A stretch of DNA of 64,000 nt from NCBI GenBank assembly GCA_011033025.1, contig WFMF01000026.1, positions 861,724 to 925,723 of the forward strand, given 5' to 3'. The notes under the pieces are model-generated. The model was not told the DNA's origin, ran no database searches, and saw nothing but the letters and a program-made list of their open reading frames with translations. A program made the position numbers and the translations under genes. Shown here in pieces: positions 10,811 to 22,770 of this stretch; position 1 is the stretch's first letter, and each line of letters starts with the position of its first letter. Source of the DNA: Beroe forskalii. Its lineage: Eukaryota > Ctenophora > Nuda > Beroida > Beroidae.

Positions 10811-12076
10811 CTGAGGGGTATCACGAATCCCGCCATATTCCAAAGAGTGCTGCTGGTAAGAATCATTAGATTTACTCTACGGGGGATTAGAGCACCACGC
10901 ATATTTCAGCAATTACAGGCAAGCTCACATCCAAACCCCAACGCGAAATTCGGGAGCAGCAGAATATAGTATTCATAGGTTCTGAGGGGGTGTACGGTAG
11001 AATTCATGCAGTGCAATAAGATACACACTATAGACAGATATACGCAGCCTTGCAACTCGGAAGAGTGAGCTACCCAAGGTTAGGTTGGCACGTTTACCCC
11101 AGTGACTGAATTCCACCATGGCAGCAGCATTGGTGCCTGTTCAGTTTGGGCAGAATCCCATGAAGTGCTAGGTAGTAGGAGCCAGGAGGCACTGGTAAGT
11201 GATAGTTGTGAGAGATAGTGCAGTGAAAATGTTAATGGATGTTCCAACTTCCAGGGCACGTAGAGAACAGGGGTTCTCCTGGTGGGGAAACCTGGTGGGT
11301 TCGTCTGACTATCCTATCAGTATCAAGGGAGGAGGGATCAGGGATGGCAGCCCATCTTGGCGTTAAGTGGAGGTATCAGCAGCAAGGCATTTATTTGGGG
11401 TAGGTCAGTTACCACAGCTTTCATCTTCAGCTCTTCCTTCCAAAATGAAGGTGGTGGAGGCAGTTCTCTGAGCACCATGGTTGGAGTGGTCAAGAACAGT
11501 GTTGGTCAGCTGCTTTTCAACAGTTCTGAAAACTACACTAGCACACTACCAGAGGAACTGTCAAAGTATGCTGTCAAAACAACAAAAACCCATCACAGTG
11601 ACTTTCAGCAGCCAAACATTGTTCGATAAACATAAAGGACGCAAAAATGATAATTTCGATTTTTTTCGCTCAAAATTTTTTGAAGTCCCGAGAAAATTTT
11701 TAAGTGAAAATTTTTTCAAAATATTCTTCAAAACCACTTTTTTCCACGTTTCATGCAATTTTGATTATTTCTAGCCGAAAAAAGTTTTTTCGATTTTTTG
11801 AAAATTACCCAATTAGCTAATTGGCCAATTAACCAATTATCTGACAAAAAAGTTGTCAGAGAAAAAGTTGTTTTTCTCGATGAGATAAACACCCTGGTTG
11901 AAATCTGAAGCCTCTACGACGTTCAGAAGTCAAGATACAATGATTTTAAATGTGCGCCTGAGGGCGTAAATGGGCGTGGCCCCCTAGGGTTATGCTCATG
12001 ATAACTTTTTGGGCTCCTTGCATTTTTCGGTAGTTTAGACCCATAGAAAGGCCTGTGCAAAGTGTCAGATGTCTAT

Positions 12077-12879
12077 ATTGGTTGGGACTAAAATTTTTGT
12101 TGCTGCTGAATGTGTCACCGAGATAGTTCAATTAAATCATGAAGTCATTGTGGTAATTCAATCAGGCTCTTCTTCACACACGTTCTTTCTTACACCAGAT
12201 GATGAGTAACGATGCTGCTTGTTTTACTCCTATCATGACATGATTTGTAGTGGAACATTCTCTTTATGTTTGATTGTATTTGGTTCGTCATTATGTATTC
12301 TCCAGTGATTGATGGGTTTTTGGTTGGTTAATGATAGTCTAATATTTTAATTAGCCATAAATCGAATTGCCATATAGATTTCAAAATGGGATACTCATGA
12401 ATTTGTAATATGGGATATCCCATTTGGCCATTTTACTATATCCCATTTGACCAACTAAGGTTTTTCTAATTTTCTATTCAATTGGGACATGGTTTAAACT
12501 TTATCATCTTACCGTTAAGATGTATTCCTATTTCATTCGCACTTTCCAGGCATCCAAAATTATAGTTTAAATACAAGATTTCAGACCAGGTTATGCATCA
12601 CATATTAAAGAGTATGCAGACTTTTTCAGAGCTCACTCGGCACTTCAGCGCTTCGCGCTGAATCACCTCGTTCGCAGTGTTAATTGATTAATTCCATTAA
12701 GTGTCTTTTGATTGAATTAATTATTAGGCACCTACACCAAAATCTGCAAGTCTGAACCAGTTTTCAAAGGAAAAACGTGTATTTTTTTTAAAAAAATACC
12801 GAAATACGTACCTAACTATTAGTACTATTTAAATTGAAAATTTCGATACTGATCGTTGAATATCCGAAATAGGTAGACC
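12077..12879. other. AT-rich spacer, no gene recognised
   Basis: The only notable item is at about 12643-12679, where CTCACTCGGC and CACCTCGTTCGCA flank a small inverted GCGCTTCGCGC core. Similar flanks recur three times in the tandem array at 22771-23578. Confidence 0.4.
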
Positions 12880-13294
12880 GTACCTTATTGGCCCTTATTT
12901 AACCGGCCCTTAAGGACAAAAACGACTTTGATTTTTTTGTGGAAAGGGCCGGTTAAAATGGGGCCGATTAAATAAAAGGCCAGATAATTTTGTTCAAATG
13001 AAACTTTTATAACTTGGCCTTTGCACTTTTAGTTTAATTTAGCCGTCATTATATAACACTGATAATGGCCTAATTTATGATGATAACAGACCGGAATTTG
13101 GGTTTTTGATGCAATTTTCTGAGTATAAATTGGTTTTCATGGCACTTTTTGAGCAATAATTTCTTGGTTTGGCAGCTACTTGAAAGATTTTTGTCCAAGG
13201 GGCTGGTTAAAATGGTTTAGAAAGGGTCCATAAGGCCGGTTAAAAAAGGGCCGGTTATTTCAAAAAACTGGCTCAATAAAAGCCAATAAGGTAC
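12880..13294. mobile_element. MITE with TA-flanked terminal inverted repeats
   Basis: The left end GTACCTTATTGGCCCTTATT is mirrored by GCCAATAAGGTAC at 13282-13294. Inner blocks CCGGCCC and GGGCCGGTTA lie in opposite orientation near both ends. If TA is taken as the target duplication, the ends are CCTTATTGGC. There is no coding capacity. Sequence near 34430-34720 resembles the interior (TTTTGTCC and GGTTAAAA motifs), so another decayed copy probably lies there. Confidence 0.7.
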
Positions 13295-15049
13295 GCGAAA
13301 AAGTTCGTGAAGAGAGGAAAAGACGGCAGTTTAATGTAAAAATATGTATCAAAATTTTCAAAAATACGTGTACAGTAGGTATGATTTATCAATTTAATGC
13401 AATTTGGCAATGGATCTTCAGTGTGGTTGTCGGCTGACGACAGTGTCGTAATAAAATAGGTAATAGCGATTCATTGTCATTTTATTTGAAAGAATGATGG
13501 CAAGAAATCGGAATTGATATCGTCGAGTTTAGAGGTTAAATTTGCTTATGTGTTGAAATCCCGAAATCGTCATGAAAGAGCAAATGTTGTACATGCGAGA
13601 CGCGAGTTCACAGTCAAATTGCAGTCCGATTGCTTTATGTCCAATGGCCAATAGTGACCAGTGCTGTCATTGATTAAAAATTGAAATATCATCGCCATCG
13701 AAATTAAATTTAGAAATAAAAAAAACTGACGTCAATGGCCCTCAAAGCTTTTGAAACGTCTAAAATGGTAAAATTGCGACATTGTTCTGCATAGTGCGTA
13801 TTTCAATTGAGAATATAATAGGTACAGCAAAGTAACAAAATAAGGATAGCTACGACTTTCAGTCAAAATAAAATGCAAATACGTGAAGATATGGGTGTTT
13901 TATTTTTTTTCAAATACATAATCAACAACCTTGCTGTTATGTTAGTATGTACTTAAGAATATAAACACTAAACAGCCCAATGAATCAACCTAATTATGCA
14001 GGGCAAAAAGAGAAAAATACTGAGCTGTTTCCGGTTTCGGCCTTAAGAGCTGCAACTTGAGAACTTGAATGCTTTAGTTCATATGTCAGTTCCAAGAATT
14101 GCCAATCATTTATCTCTCAGCAAGCACAATTTCCAAATCAACAGGGCAAACAAAAATTACAAAATTATAAAATTAGGAATCACAGATGAGGTCAATGGAA
14201 ATCTTTGATGCAGTTGACATATTGCTTTCTTTGTCAAATTAAAATAATATTGGCCGAATATTTTATTAGATCACCGTTTTTGGCTAATGATTCTTCAAAG
14301 GAAACCATTGACCCTTGTTATTGTAACCCATCTCCTTCTCTCTCTCAATGCCTAAAGTTTCCAAAGACGACGCAGTCCCATGTCACACGTCATTAACCAC
14401 TTCAGACTTTCAGATTGTCATTCAATTAGGGGTTAGAATATAACATCAATCTAATATCTTAATAAGGTTACACGACAAGTTTGATTGCCTTTGCCCTTCC
14501 CTATTTACATATTTGGAGTAATGCTGTCATCTTTCTGTAAATTGTGCGGAATTATGTTTCACAAGAATCGATCAGTTCTATGGCATAAACAATAGCAATG
14601 CCTTTGCACTCGCATGTTTATTTACATATAACGGAGGAATTCTGTCATCATCCCGTAAATGGCGTGGAATTATGTTTCAATTTGCACAAGAATCAATCAA
14701 GTCTGAGTGTAGCAATGATCTGCAATGCAATAGAGCAATAGTGATATGGGAATTTCTAGGGAACTTTGTGTACATTTGATCTACACACTGGAATTTCAGG
14801 GTATGCAAAATTTTCTCCAAAAATCTCAGACTATGCAAAGGAGTTTCTCAGGGTATGCAATGCATAGTCTGCATACCCTCTGGCTACGTCACTGGTATCT
14901 ATGCAAAAAATTTCATGGAAATCGACTAAAATGAAAACTCTACAGACTTTAGAATTTTAGGGTCCCATTTGCCCCATCGCTCCCCTAAACTAATACCCAA
15001 CTACGAAAGAATGTACCTACCAGTTCCACAAACGACACTGAACAATGAC
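13295..15049. other. Non-coding stretch with a ~110-bp imperfect duplication
   Basis: Two similar segments lie near 14500-14580 and 14618-14700, sharing TATTTACATAT, TGTCATC, GGAATTATGTTTCA and CACAAGAATC-ATCA. No gene is recognised in the remainder. Confidence 0.4.
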
Positions 15050-17480
15050 CAGAATTGCAACGTAGTGAAACTAGGAACTAGAATCACTGCGGAAAATGTC
15101 ATTACAAGCCTGACCATACTTATCCATGAAGCAGTGCCTCCTGCTTGTCTGTTTATACAATGAGTGTAGTCGAGATGTATCATAGCCTAATTTGATAAAC
15201 TCTGTGTACATTGTATTGGCTCTAGCTGCAAAGCTGTCTACACTCAGTTTTTTTATAAGAAACTGTCTATAAGAAACTTAGCCTAGGATTTCCGAAAATT
15301 TAAGAAACTTAGCCTAGAATTTCGCAAAAATTAAGAAACTTCACTGATTTACAATTAAGAAATGAAGAAACTTCTAGCCTAGAATTTTGAAATTTGTCTA
15401 TAAAATCCTATTGCAACTGAAATTCTTTTAACATGATACGTCTGGCTTCTGGGGGCTGCGCCCCCAGACCCCCACTTTTTGATTGTGAACATTCCGAAAC
15501 TAATCTAGTACTTCTATTGGACTCCTATTACAGTATTACACTGGATACTATGTGATAATTGATCATATAGCATAGAAATTTAGAAAATGAATCTCTCATG
15601 ATTTGTCGGTTTAAAGTAACATGCCAGATACTAAAGCACAAAACAGAAATTTAGAAATTGTTGTTGCGACAGGACACTATTAGTATTACAGTTCCATATC
15701 TATTTCCAAAAGTTCCAAGCATTAAAGGATGAGTAAAGCGAAATTTAAGGCATATAAAAAATTCATATTATGATAGGTATCATAATTAAAAGCACTTTAG
15801 TCAAAGTCCGATGTTTCTATTCACTTCCTACTGCACGCTATAGCTAAATCAAAGAGCAATTCTTGGCGCAAAATATGATGCAGTATGGTCCCCAGTATCA
15901 AATTACACCCTGAGTTCACTATGTAAACACAGTACCTATATATTGCACTGTTATTGACGGTTTTGATTGATTTTTTCACGCCTCGATTATTAATTAGATA
16001 GATTTTTTGGTTTCTTTTATTGACTCAGAAAATTGAGAATTCCACTAGACGAAACAAAACGGTGTTTATCCACTCATATGGGATGGATAATTATACCAAA
16101 ACGCAAGATAAATAACATACAAAGTAGGTACATACTTACATAACATGCAAGGTCGCGTGGATAGGAAGGGGACCAGATTTGGACATCAAGTGCATGTTAT
16201 GTATGATAAATATATGGAAGGGAATATCTCGTCTTGTGGGTGTGGTAGAATCTTCGTTTTTTAACGATTAGATTAGAGAATTGCCCTAGATTCTGTGTAC
16301 AACGTCTCAGAACGATATTTGAAAAAAAATTCTTCGCTTTACTCGTCCTTTAAGCATTATAGGATTTAGATATGATTTCAAAATTTCAAACTTTTTTGGA
16401 AGAACATTTGATGAAGATCCCTGAACATTATTGTATACAGCTGTACAAATCTTTTAAGATAGGTACATGCTTAAAAGTGTATAATTTAACTGAAAATATC
16501 AGAAGGTTCGATTCTAATCCTCAACTACAGTCTACACAGTAGGTTCTTGGAAATTTCTTAGACATTTTGCTGTACGGTATGTCGGTATGTAGAATTAAGA
16601 AACCGATTAAGAAACTTTTAGGCTCAAAATCGTGAAAAAATAAGAAACTTGTAGCCTAGGATTTCAATAAGTTTCTTATAAAAAAAAACTGAGTGTACAT
16701 CATTACAGATTCTAAAATATCGTATCAATTGAGAAGTAAACACACCGTATGCAACATTGCGAGGCTGATTAGAACACAATGGCTGAAACTGAACTACATT
16801 GAATTTAAAATCATCTCGCTTGTCATACACGCTGCATTTAAACTCTCCATCACAAATTTTAATGTTCAAATCAAGAACATTTGCTTCATTATCAGCAGCA
16901 TTCTCCTTATTCAATTGCAGTGAGTCTGGTTATATCATGTTAAAATGACTTTCAAAATAACCATCGGAATTTATGCTTGTAATATCATCAATTAATCTGT
17001 ATGTTTTACCTAGTTTTCTGGCAACAAAATATTTAGATTTATATGTGCTCTCCAGGAACCTGTTTTCGAAATACCATAGAGTAAGATTAGCTATGTACGG
17101 TCCCGCATCTACCCCAATGGGTACGCCAATAGTCTGTTTTAAAACAGCTTCGCCCACACGGAAATAACAATTATCCATGAGAAATTCAACTGATTTAATC
17201 AAACTTTCCTGATCAAAAACTAAGGTACTGTCTCTGGGTTTATTGACCCAACTAAAACCAGATTTATAGATAGCTATATATTTACATTTAGGTACTACGT
17301 CCAAATGCAAGCTTAATTACAAACTCTAGTGCGGCTAAAATATCGTCATGCTGAAGCATCGTATACAGCGTGGAAAAATCGTAGGTTTGGATATTCCTTG
17401 CTTTGCTATTCGTGTTTCTCTTTGTTCAATTTGTTTGATGAGACTACTCAATTCTACTCCAAGCTTGTTCATGCGATGTG
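15050..17480 (-). pseudogene. Reverse-transcriptase retroelement (Penelope-like?), split by a DNA transposon
   Basis: The minus strand carries an RT palm: TYDFSTLYTMLQHDDIL (about 17340-17395), YIAIYKSGFSWVN, VPIGVDAGPYIANLTLW and YRLIDDITSIN (about 16975-17005) with the catalytic DD. Then come LDLNI, YDKRDDFKF and YGVFTSQLIRYFRICND, up to 16698. The reading frame resumes across the 15239-16697 insertion with DSFAARANTMYTEFIKLGY (below 15239). Defects are a frameshift near 17305, a nonsense codon at 16930-16932 where the frame otherwise continues, and a frameshift near 15130. I recognise the motif set from retroelements that are widespread in invertebrates. The Penelope-like assignment is uncertain. 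Confidence 0.7.
15239..16697. mobile_element. Tc1/mariner-like non-autonomous DNA transposon, TA target duplication
   Basis: The ends are TA|CACTCAGTTTTTTTATAAG at 15239 and, inverted, CTTATAAAAAAAAACTGAGTG|TA at 16697. Subterminal repeats of AAGAAACTTAGCCTAG occur near both ends in opposite orientation (15275-15395 and 16605-16670). No transposase is visible inside. Removing the insert and one TA restores an uninterrupted reading frame in the flanking RT pseudogene, so both boundaries are exact. Confidence 0.85.
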
Positions 17481-17619
17481 CTCCAAATGTTGATCAACAG
17501 ACACAGAAGTTTAGTATCAACGTCTTACTTGGTGACTCCTTTTGCGCCTTTACTCATATTTCTACCATCCATCCACATTATAATTACATCCTTGGCCAAA
17601 TTTCCCGGCCTTTTTCAAA

Positions 17620-17811
17620 TACCTTAGGAGGTTTATTTATGTTGTTGTAATTTGGGATTTTAAGAAAATCCCATTTTTTCACCCACCATGAAATTTCGAA
17701 ATGAACTCATTATCATGTTAACAAGAGATGACTTGAAAATCCCCATATTTTCAACCTACCAAAATTTGAAACACCGAAATTTTATCCCAAATAAATACAC
17801 CTCCTAAGGTA
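17620..17811. mobile_element. 192-bp MITE with TA-flanked inverted repeats
   Basis: The left end TACCTTAGGAGGTTTATTTA is mirrored by AAATAAATACACCTCCTAAGGTA ending at 17811, and TTGGGAT / ATCCCAA blocks follow inwards. The TA at each end fits a Tc1/mariner-type duplication. Confidence 0.75.
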
Positions 17812-18146
17812 GTTCCAATGTGCTTAAATATACACTTTTGTGGTAGTTTTGCACGCTTACTATAATAACGGTGGAACATATCTTGAATAAAGGCGAAGAG
17901 GGTAACCTTGCTTGGGGCACGCAAAGTACAAAAATAGACTATCAGACGTTCCGGCTATGTGTGCTCATCAGTGAAAAAAATACGTTGGTATAAACTATAA
18001 AGGGTTCTTTGGATAGTGCATACGTTGTTATTTCCACCATGGAAGGCTTCGGGACCTAACTGACTCATTTTATTACCCATTGGATGCTTTTGACTGATGA
18101 GTACATACAGGCGGTTGAAATGAGCTCACTTCATTTGTAATATTGG
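17812..18146. other. Spacer, nothing recognised
   Basis: No coding, RNA or repeat signal is seen between the two flanking MITEs. Confidence 0.4.
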
Positions 18147-18522
18147 TAAAAGTGTCACAAGGTTGTGATTTTTGTCCAATGGATCCATTGGATCCATCAT
18201 GTCCAATGGACGTCCATTGGACATCCGATGGACATCCATTGAACATGATGTCACTCGGTAAAAATGTTCAATGGTGTTCAATGGATCCAATGGATCCATT
18301 TTTGATGTTCAATGGACATGTTCAATGGATGTTCAATGGATCCATCTGAGTGGATCCAATGGACACAATCACCAAACATGGTTTGGCAGACTGGTATTTT
18401 TTTTCAATGGACATGTCCATTGGATCCATTGCACATTATGTCCATTGGATCCATTGGATTCATAACGTCCATTGGATCCGATGGATCCATTGGACAAAAA
18501 TCACAACTCTTGTGACACTTTA
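18147..18522. mobile_element. Foldback MITE packed with TCCAATGGATCC motifs
   Basis: The ends are TAAAAGTGTCACAAGGTTGT and, inverted, ACTCTTGTGACACTTTA. Both continue into TTTTTGTCCAATGGATCCA. The interior repeats TCCAATGGA / TCCATTGGA many times in both orientations, giving extreme self-complementarity. A terminal TA on each side may be the target duplication. Confidence 0.75.
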
Positions 18523-18611
18523 ACCGTAATATTTCCCATACACGCAGAAGTTAATGAGAAGTGTGGTTTTATGAGTTTTGATGGATGATATTGTTACGCA
18601 TATGTGTCTTC

Positions 18612-18765
18612 ATAGGTCGAAAACAACAGGTTGAAAAGTAGGTTGAAAAGAAGGTCGAAAGGACAAGCCAAGAAGGGTCTTTATTGAGCCCTTTCTACCT
18701 ACCTTTTCAACCTCTTTTTCGACCTACTTTTCGACCTACTTTTCGACCTGTTGCTTTCAACCTAT
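18612..18765. repeat. 154-bp foldback of AGGTCGAAAA motifs
   Basis: The left arm has ATAGGTCGAAAACAACAGGT and AAAAGTAGGTTGAAAAG. The right arm has TTTTCGACCTACTTTTCGAC and ACCTGTTGCTTTCAACCTAT. Short 11-12-bp units repeat within each arm. Confidence 0.8.
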
Positions 18766-19017
18766 GAGCACACATCAGTTTGGTGAGTGGGATGAAATCG
18801 TGGTCAACCGAAAGCAAGGCAGCAGTCTGGCTCGGAAAAGGATCGATACCATCCTCGTTGAGTGCTGGTTCCAGATTATACGGTTCGTCGTTTCTGTCAA
18901 TCTGTGAATGCGCGTCAAAATTTGCCACAATATTAACTGTAAAGTACTGATGTACGTACGGCGCGAAAGCGTTTTAATATACCACGTACGTATGAAACGC
19001 GCATTTGTTGCTCTTCA
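18766..19017. other. Short spacer, nothing recognised
   Basis: Apart from the small palindrome GTACGTACG near 18952 no feature is visible. Confidence 0.3.
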
Positions 19018-19319
19018 AATGAGCCAGTTCGGCCACGCGGTGGCCGGCGTGGCTCACTTTGAAGACTGAAACTACAAGTGAGCCAGTTACGGTGGCCGAG
19101 CAGGCTCACTTTTTTTTACATAAAAAATTTTTCATAAAAAATTTTTTATGTAAAAATTTTTGAGCCTTTCGTCCAACCCCGTGGCCGAGGAGGATCACTT
19201 TTTTTACTATAAAAAATTTTTCAAGAAAAAAAAACATGAAAAAATTTTTTAGGCTCACTTTTTTTTATGTAAAAAAAAGTGAGCCTCTTCGTCCATGCCC
19301 GTGGCCGAGGAGGCTCACT
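19018..19319. mobile_element. Foldback element, TCGGCCAC / GTGAGCC family, copy 1
   Basis: Modules GTGAGCC, TCGGCCACG, GTGGCCGAG and GGCTCACTTTTTT alternate in both orientations. Between them lie AT palindromes such as ACATAAAAAATTTTTCAT. The same modules recur at 29734-30219, which defines a local foldback family. Confidence 0.7.
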
Positions 19320-20615
19320 CCAGGGCATCACTTTTTTCAATAAAAACTCGCGTGCGCGCTCAAATCCCGCGCTGAAGTGCTTCTAAGAGAATGGTAGCGT
19401 GTTCCATAATATACGAAATTCATGCACATTTGATAAATAAGCAGTCGAGATGTCGTCATTATGACACTTTTATATGGTAAGTTAATGACGCCTTAGAGCT
19501 TATTTTAATATGGTGCATAGCAGAATCGACAAGCTGCCACACTTACGTACGAATTCGACTACGGACAAGGGTCACCATATTCGTATAATTCAAAGTTTTC
19601 ACATTTATTCGTCTTTATCAGAAACTCAACCAGGAGAGCTGACCGGTACTGATAGCCCCATTTCATACCTAGCTATCCAGGTGTCCCGAAAGGCAAAACA
19701 AAATTAAATCAATATTCGAGGTATATGGCGACCGATACGGCAGTACTTCAGTTAAATATACGGCGACCGTTGGAGTTCTTCATTTAATTTTTAAGATGCG
19801 TGAGTCGTGACCGTAAGTATTAATGGTCTCACAGACATTTTGAAAGAACGTATTACAATAACATTCTGTAATTTTTCTTTGACAAAACGAAGCTTTGTCA
19901 ATGAGTTTTAATCTTGTCGTGCCTTTAGGGTCCCTGATACAATTTTGGTTCAGTTCTGGTATAGCTAATTTGAAATGAAAGAAGTTCAGTAACAAATTTG
20001 AAGGGACAAAATAATACACTTCATATATTTAGTTCATTAATTGTCCAATTATATTTCACAATCATTATAGATACAATGAGTATATCTTTCAAAATTCTTA
20101 TCACCACTACCGTTCAAATAACTCCTACTATGCAGTTAAAAGGAGAATATAACTGGCATTTTCACGGGCGTGCAAATTTAGGAATCATGTAATATACGGT
20201 AAATGCACACTTGCGAGTGGGATCCATGCAATAAATGCACGACCTTGCTAGTGGGATTCATGCAATAAATGCACCAGCTTGCGAGTCATTGCACGAGCTT
20301 GCGAGTGCAATTACGATGGTTATTCTAATACCCATGTGAGCATTTACTGTATCAATACCCTGCCATATACGAAACAATGAAAGCAAACGCTATAAAAACA
20401 ATTCGTACGAATCAGTGTTTCATATGAATCATCGTTTCAAGAATTATATGCACATCATACATTATTTCTTTATATCACGATCGAAGAGGTTGAAAAAGTT
20501 GACACTCCCTTCGCCATTCGTTAATTCATAAAAAGTCAATGTAGCATAAATGCCTAATCATAGCGCCATGGTATTATGTAACAAATAAATACAGAGGCCA
20601 ATGATCACAACATGC
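19320..20615. other. Non-coding stretch with one small inverted-repeat element
   Basis: At about 20192-20352, ATACGGTAAATGC faces GCATTTACTGTAT. Between them GCTTGCGAGT and CATGCAATAAATGCAC repeat. No gene is recognised elsewhere in the stretch. Confidence 0.45.
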
Positions 20616-22389
20616 TTAAAGGTGTTTGGTCATCAATTTTAAGGTACAAGTTAATCGACGTAATTAGATGCAACTTATCACAACAAACAACACGGTGAAA
20701 TTCCGGTAGCGCTACGCCCTATATAGCGGAAGATATATGCATGTTAAGATTTCTGCTGATGACGTAGGGTCGGTCACCGCGATATTCTATACATATCCAC
20801 AGCACAGAATAAACACTACATCTGCAATATTATAACATCGTTATTCCGTGTTTTGTTTGTTTTGCCGCCCAGCTAATTTCACCCAATTATTTCACATAAT
20901 TATTATGTTGCATCAATTATTATTTACTCGTATTATCAAGTCATTTACTTCGTATATATCACAATCTTTACTTAAATAAACAAGCGTTTTTCAAACTTGT
21001 AAAGCAATTGTTCCCGTACTGTACAGAGTACACTGTACAGCTGCCTGGTTTGAAGGTTCTTGGTAGAATGGTATCCAGAGATCCGTCAATGAAAAGTAGA
21101 TTTATTGGCAACTAGTGCCAAAGTGTTAAATTATCTGGTTTCATAGCGATCAGTATCCTGGTATCAGTTTTAAGCGAATTGGTGTCAGAGCGAACAGCGA
21201 ATCATTGTCAGGGTGGTCAGTTAATTTGTTGTCGGTATGATCAGTAATCAGGTATCGGAGTGATCTGTGAATTGATGTTGGAGTGTCAGTGATCAATGAA
21301 TTGGTGTCAGCGTAAGCAGTGTTAGTGAATTGGGTCAGGGTGAGTAATGAATTGGTGTCACTGTGCGCAGTGAACTGGTGTCGGGGTGATCAGTGAATTG
21401 GTGTCAGGCTGATCAGTGAATTGGTGTCAGGGTGAGCAATGATTTGGTGTCAGGGTAATCAGTGAATTGGTGTCAGGTTGATCAGTGAATTGGTGTCAGG
21501 GTGATCAGTGAATTGGTGTCAGGATGAGCAATGAACTGGAGACAGGCAACCAGTGACATGGTTTTAAAGTGATGAGTGATCAGTAACCTGACATCAGATT
21601 GATCATTGAATTAGTGTCCCGTGTCAGGGCGCGCATTCAGATGGTGATTGTTGGACTGGTCAAGAGTGTTCTCATCGGTCTGGTTTATGGCTGACCAGTG
21701 AAATGTTTACAAGTTATCAGAGAAGACCATCAGATTTATCATTAACTGGTCTAACTCTAAGAGTGATTTCCGATCTGTCTGGGTGACCAGTGAAAGATTA
21801 AACCATACACCTCGTTGGAATTAAGCCGTTTTGCCAAAGTTAGGCCTTTAGGGGTCGGGGTAAGGAGTTATAGGAAGGTAGAGATGACACCTTTATTCCA
21901 TGGATTGATTACTGATCACTTTGTGATCACTGATGACTGTGGCAGATACGAAAATCCTCCAAAAATAGCCGACACAGATAATGCCCTTGAAACAGACCTT
22001 TTTTCAAAGTTTTACTTGCATCCGTACCTACAATATTCAAACTTTAGAAAAGAACTATCTCCCATGAATAAAACTTGCAGTTTATTCAAATTAAACGTTA
22101 TTTAAGTCAGATACGGTAAAACAAAACAAGCACCCAAACACACAATAGTGATATTTTGCTTATACATTACACAGGATACAGGCTCCTGCAGAGCTGCAGG
22201 GGTGTTGCGGTCGTATCACTTACCTTGATTACGTCACGCGCTACTTTATATAATCCCGGATATCAAATGACACAGACATGCTAGAAACACCGGAATTTCA
22301 CTGTTATACTAACAAAATAGTATTGCACATATTTTTATGTACTAGATCATAATTAAGGAAAGTGAATTTTTAATGACCAAACACCTTAA
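20616..22389. mobile_element. 1.77-kb DNA element with imperfect long inverted ends and TTAA at both sides
   Basis: The left end GCTTAAAGGTGTTTGGTCAT is mirrored by ATGACCAAACACCTTAAGC near 22373-22391. Matching inner blocks continue inwards: GGTGAAATTCCGGT near 20694 faces ACCGGAATTTCAC near 22290. TTAA flanks both ends at 20616-20619 and 22386-22389, possibly as a target duplication. There is no transposase. The interior contains a 23-bp minisatellite. Confidence 0.65.
21160..21560. repeat. 23-bp minisatellite, unit like ATCAGTGAATTGGTGTCAGG
   Basis: About 17 variable units share GTGAATTGGTGTCAGG plus GTGATCA, and they are most regular between 21380 and 21530. The array lies inside the inverted-repeat element at 20616-22389. 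Confidence 0.8.
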
Positions 22390-22770
22390 GCGGGAGTATA
22401 GTGTAAAGTACATCGAGCAACGGGAATGGCGCCAATATGCATGTATATTTAATATCTATACCAATCTTAAAACCCTAACTTAAACTAAAGAAATAAACTC
22501 TGACACATCAAACACGGCAGCAAAAGATATAAAACATAACAAAACAAAGTCATAAAATGGACCACATGTCTGTGTTATCTTTATTTTTATCCCCAGACTG
22601 GGGATACAGATTACATTGTGCTCCATCCCTGCTTCCACCAGATATAGAGGTGATATTATTAGGAAGGGGGTAGCAATCTAAAATTGCCGCGTTTCCAGGT
22701 ATTTAACAGACGAATAAATTTATTCGTCTCACTCAAAGGTGATATTATATCGGCTAGCAAAGAACGTTGG
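22390..22770. other. Spacer, nothing recognised
   Basis: The only noted item is a short hairpin, ATCCCCAGACTGGGGAT, near 22590. Confidence 0.35.

Larger units (their letters stand above)
8777..12076. mobile_element. 3.3-kb foldback made of inverted Mutator-like (MULE) sequence
   Basis: The left arm (8777 to about 10090) reappears inverted on the right (12076 down to about 10353), leaving a unique loop of about 260 bp. Outer ends match at ATAGACATCTGACACTTTGC and its complement ending at 12076. Shared landmarks include ATTTAAAATCATTGTATCTT (8905 and, inverted, near 11945) and the frame starting MEWSRTVLVSCF (minus from 9369, plus from 11481). The right arm carries an extra stretch of about 315 bp near 10803-11118, bordered by copies of ATAGGTTCTGAGGGG. 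Transposase-like peptides lie in the inner arms. I found no convincing target duplication at these ends. Confidence 0.75.
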
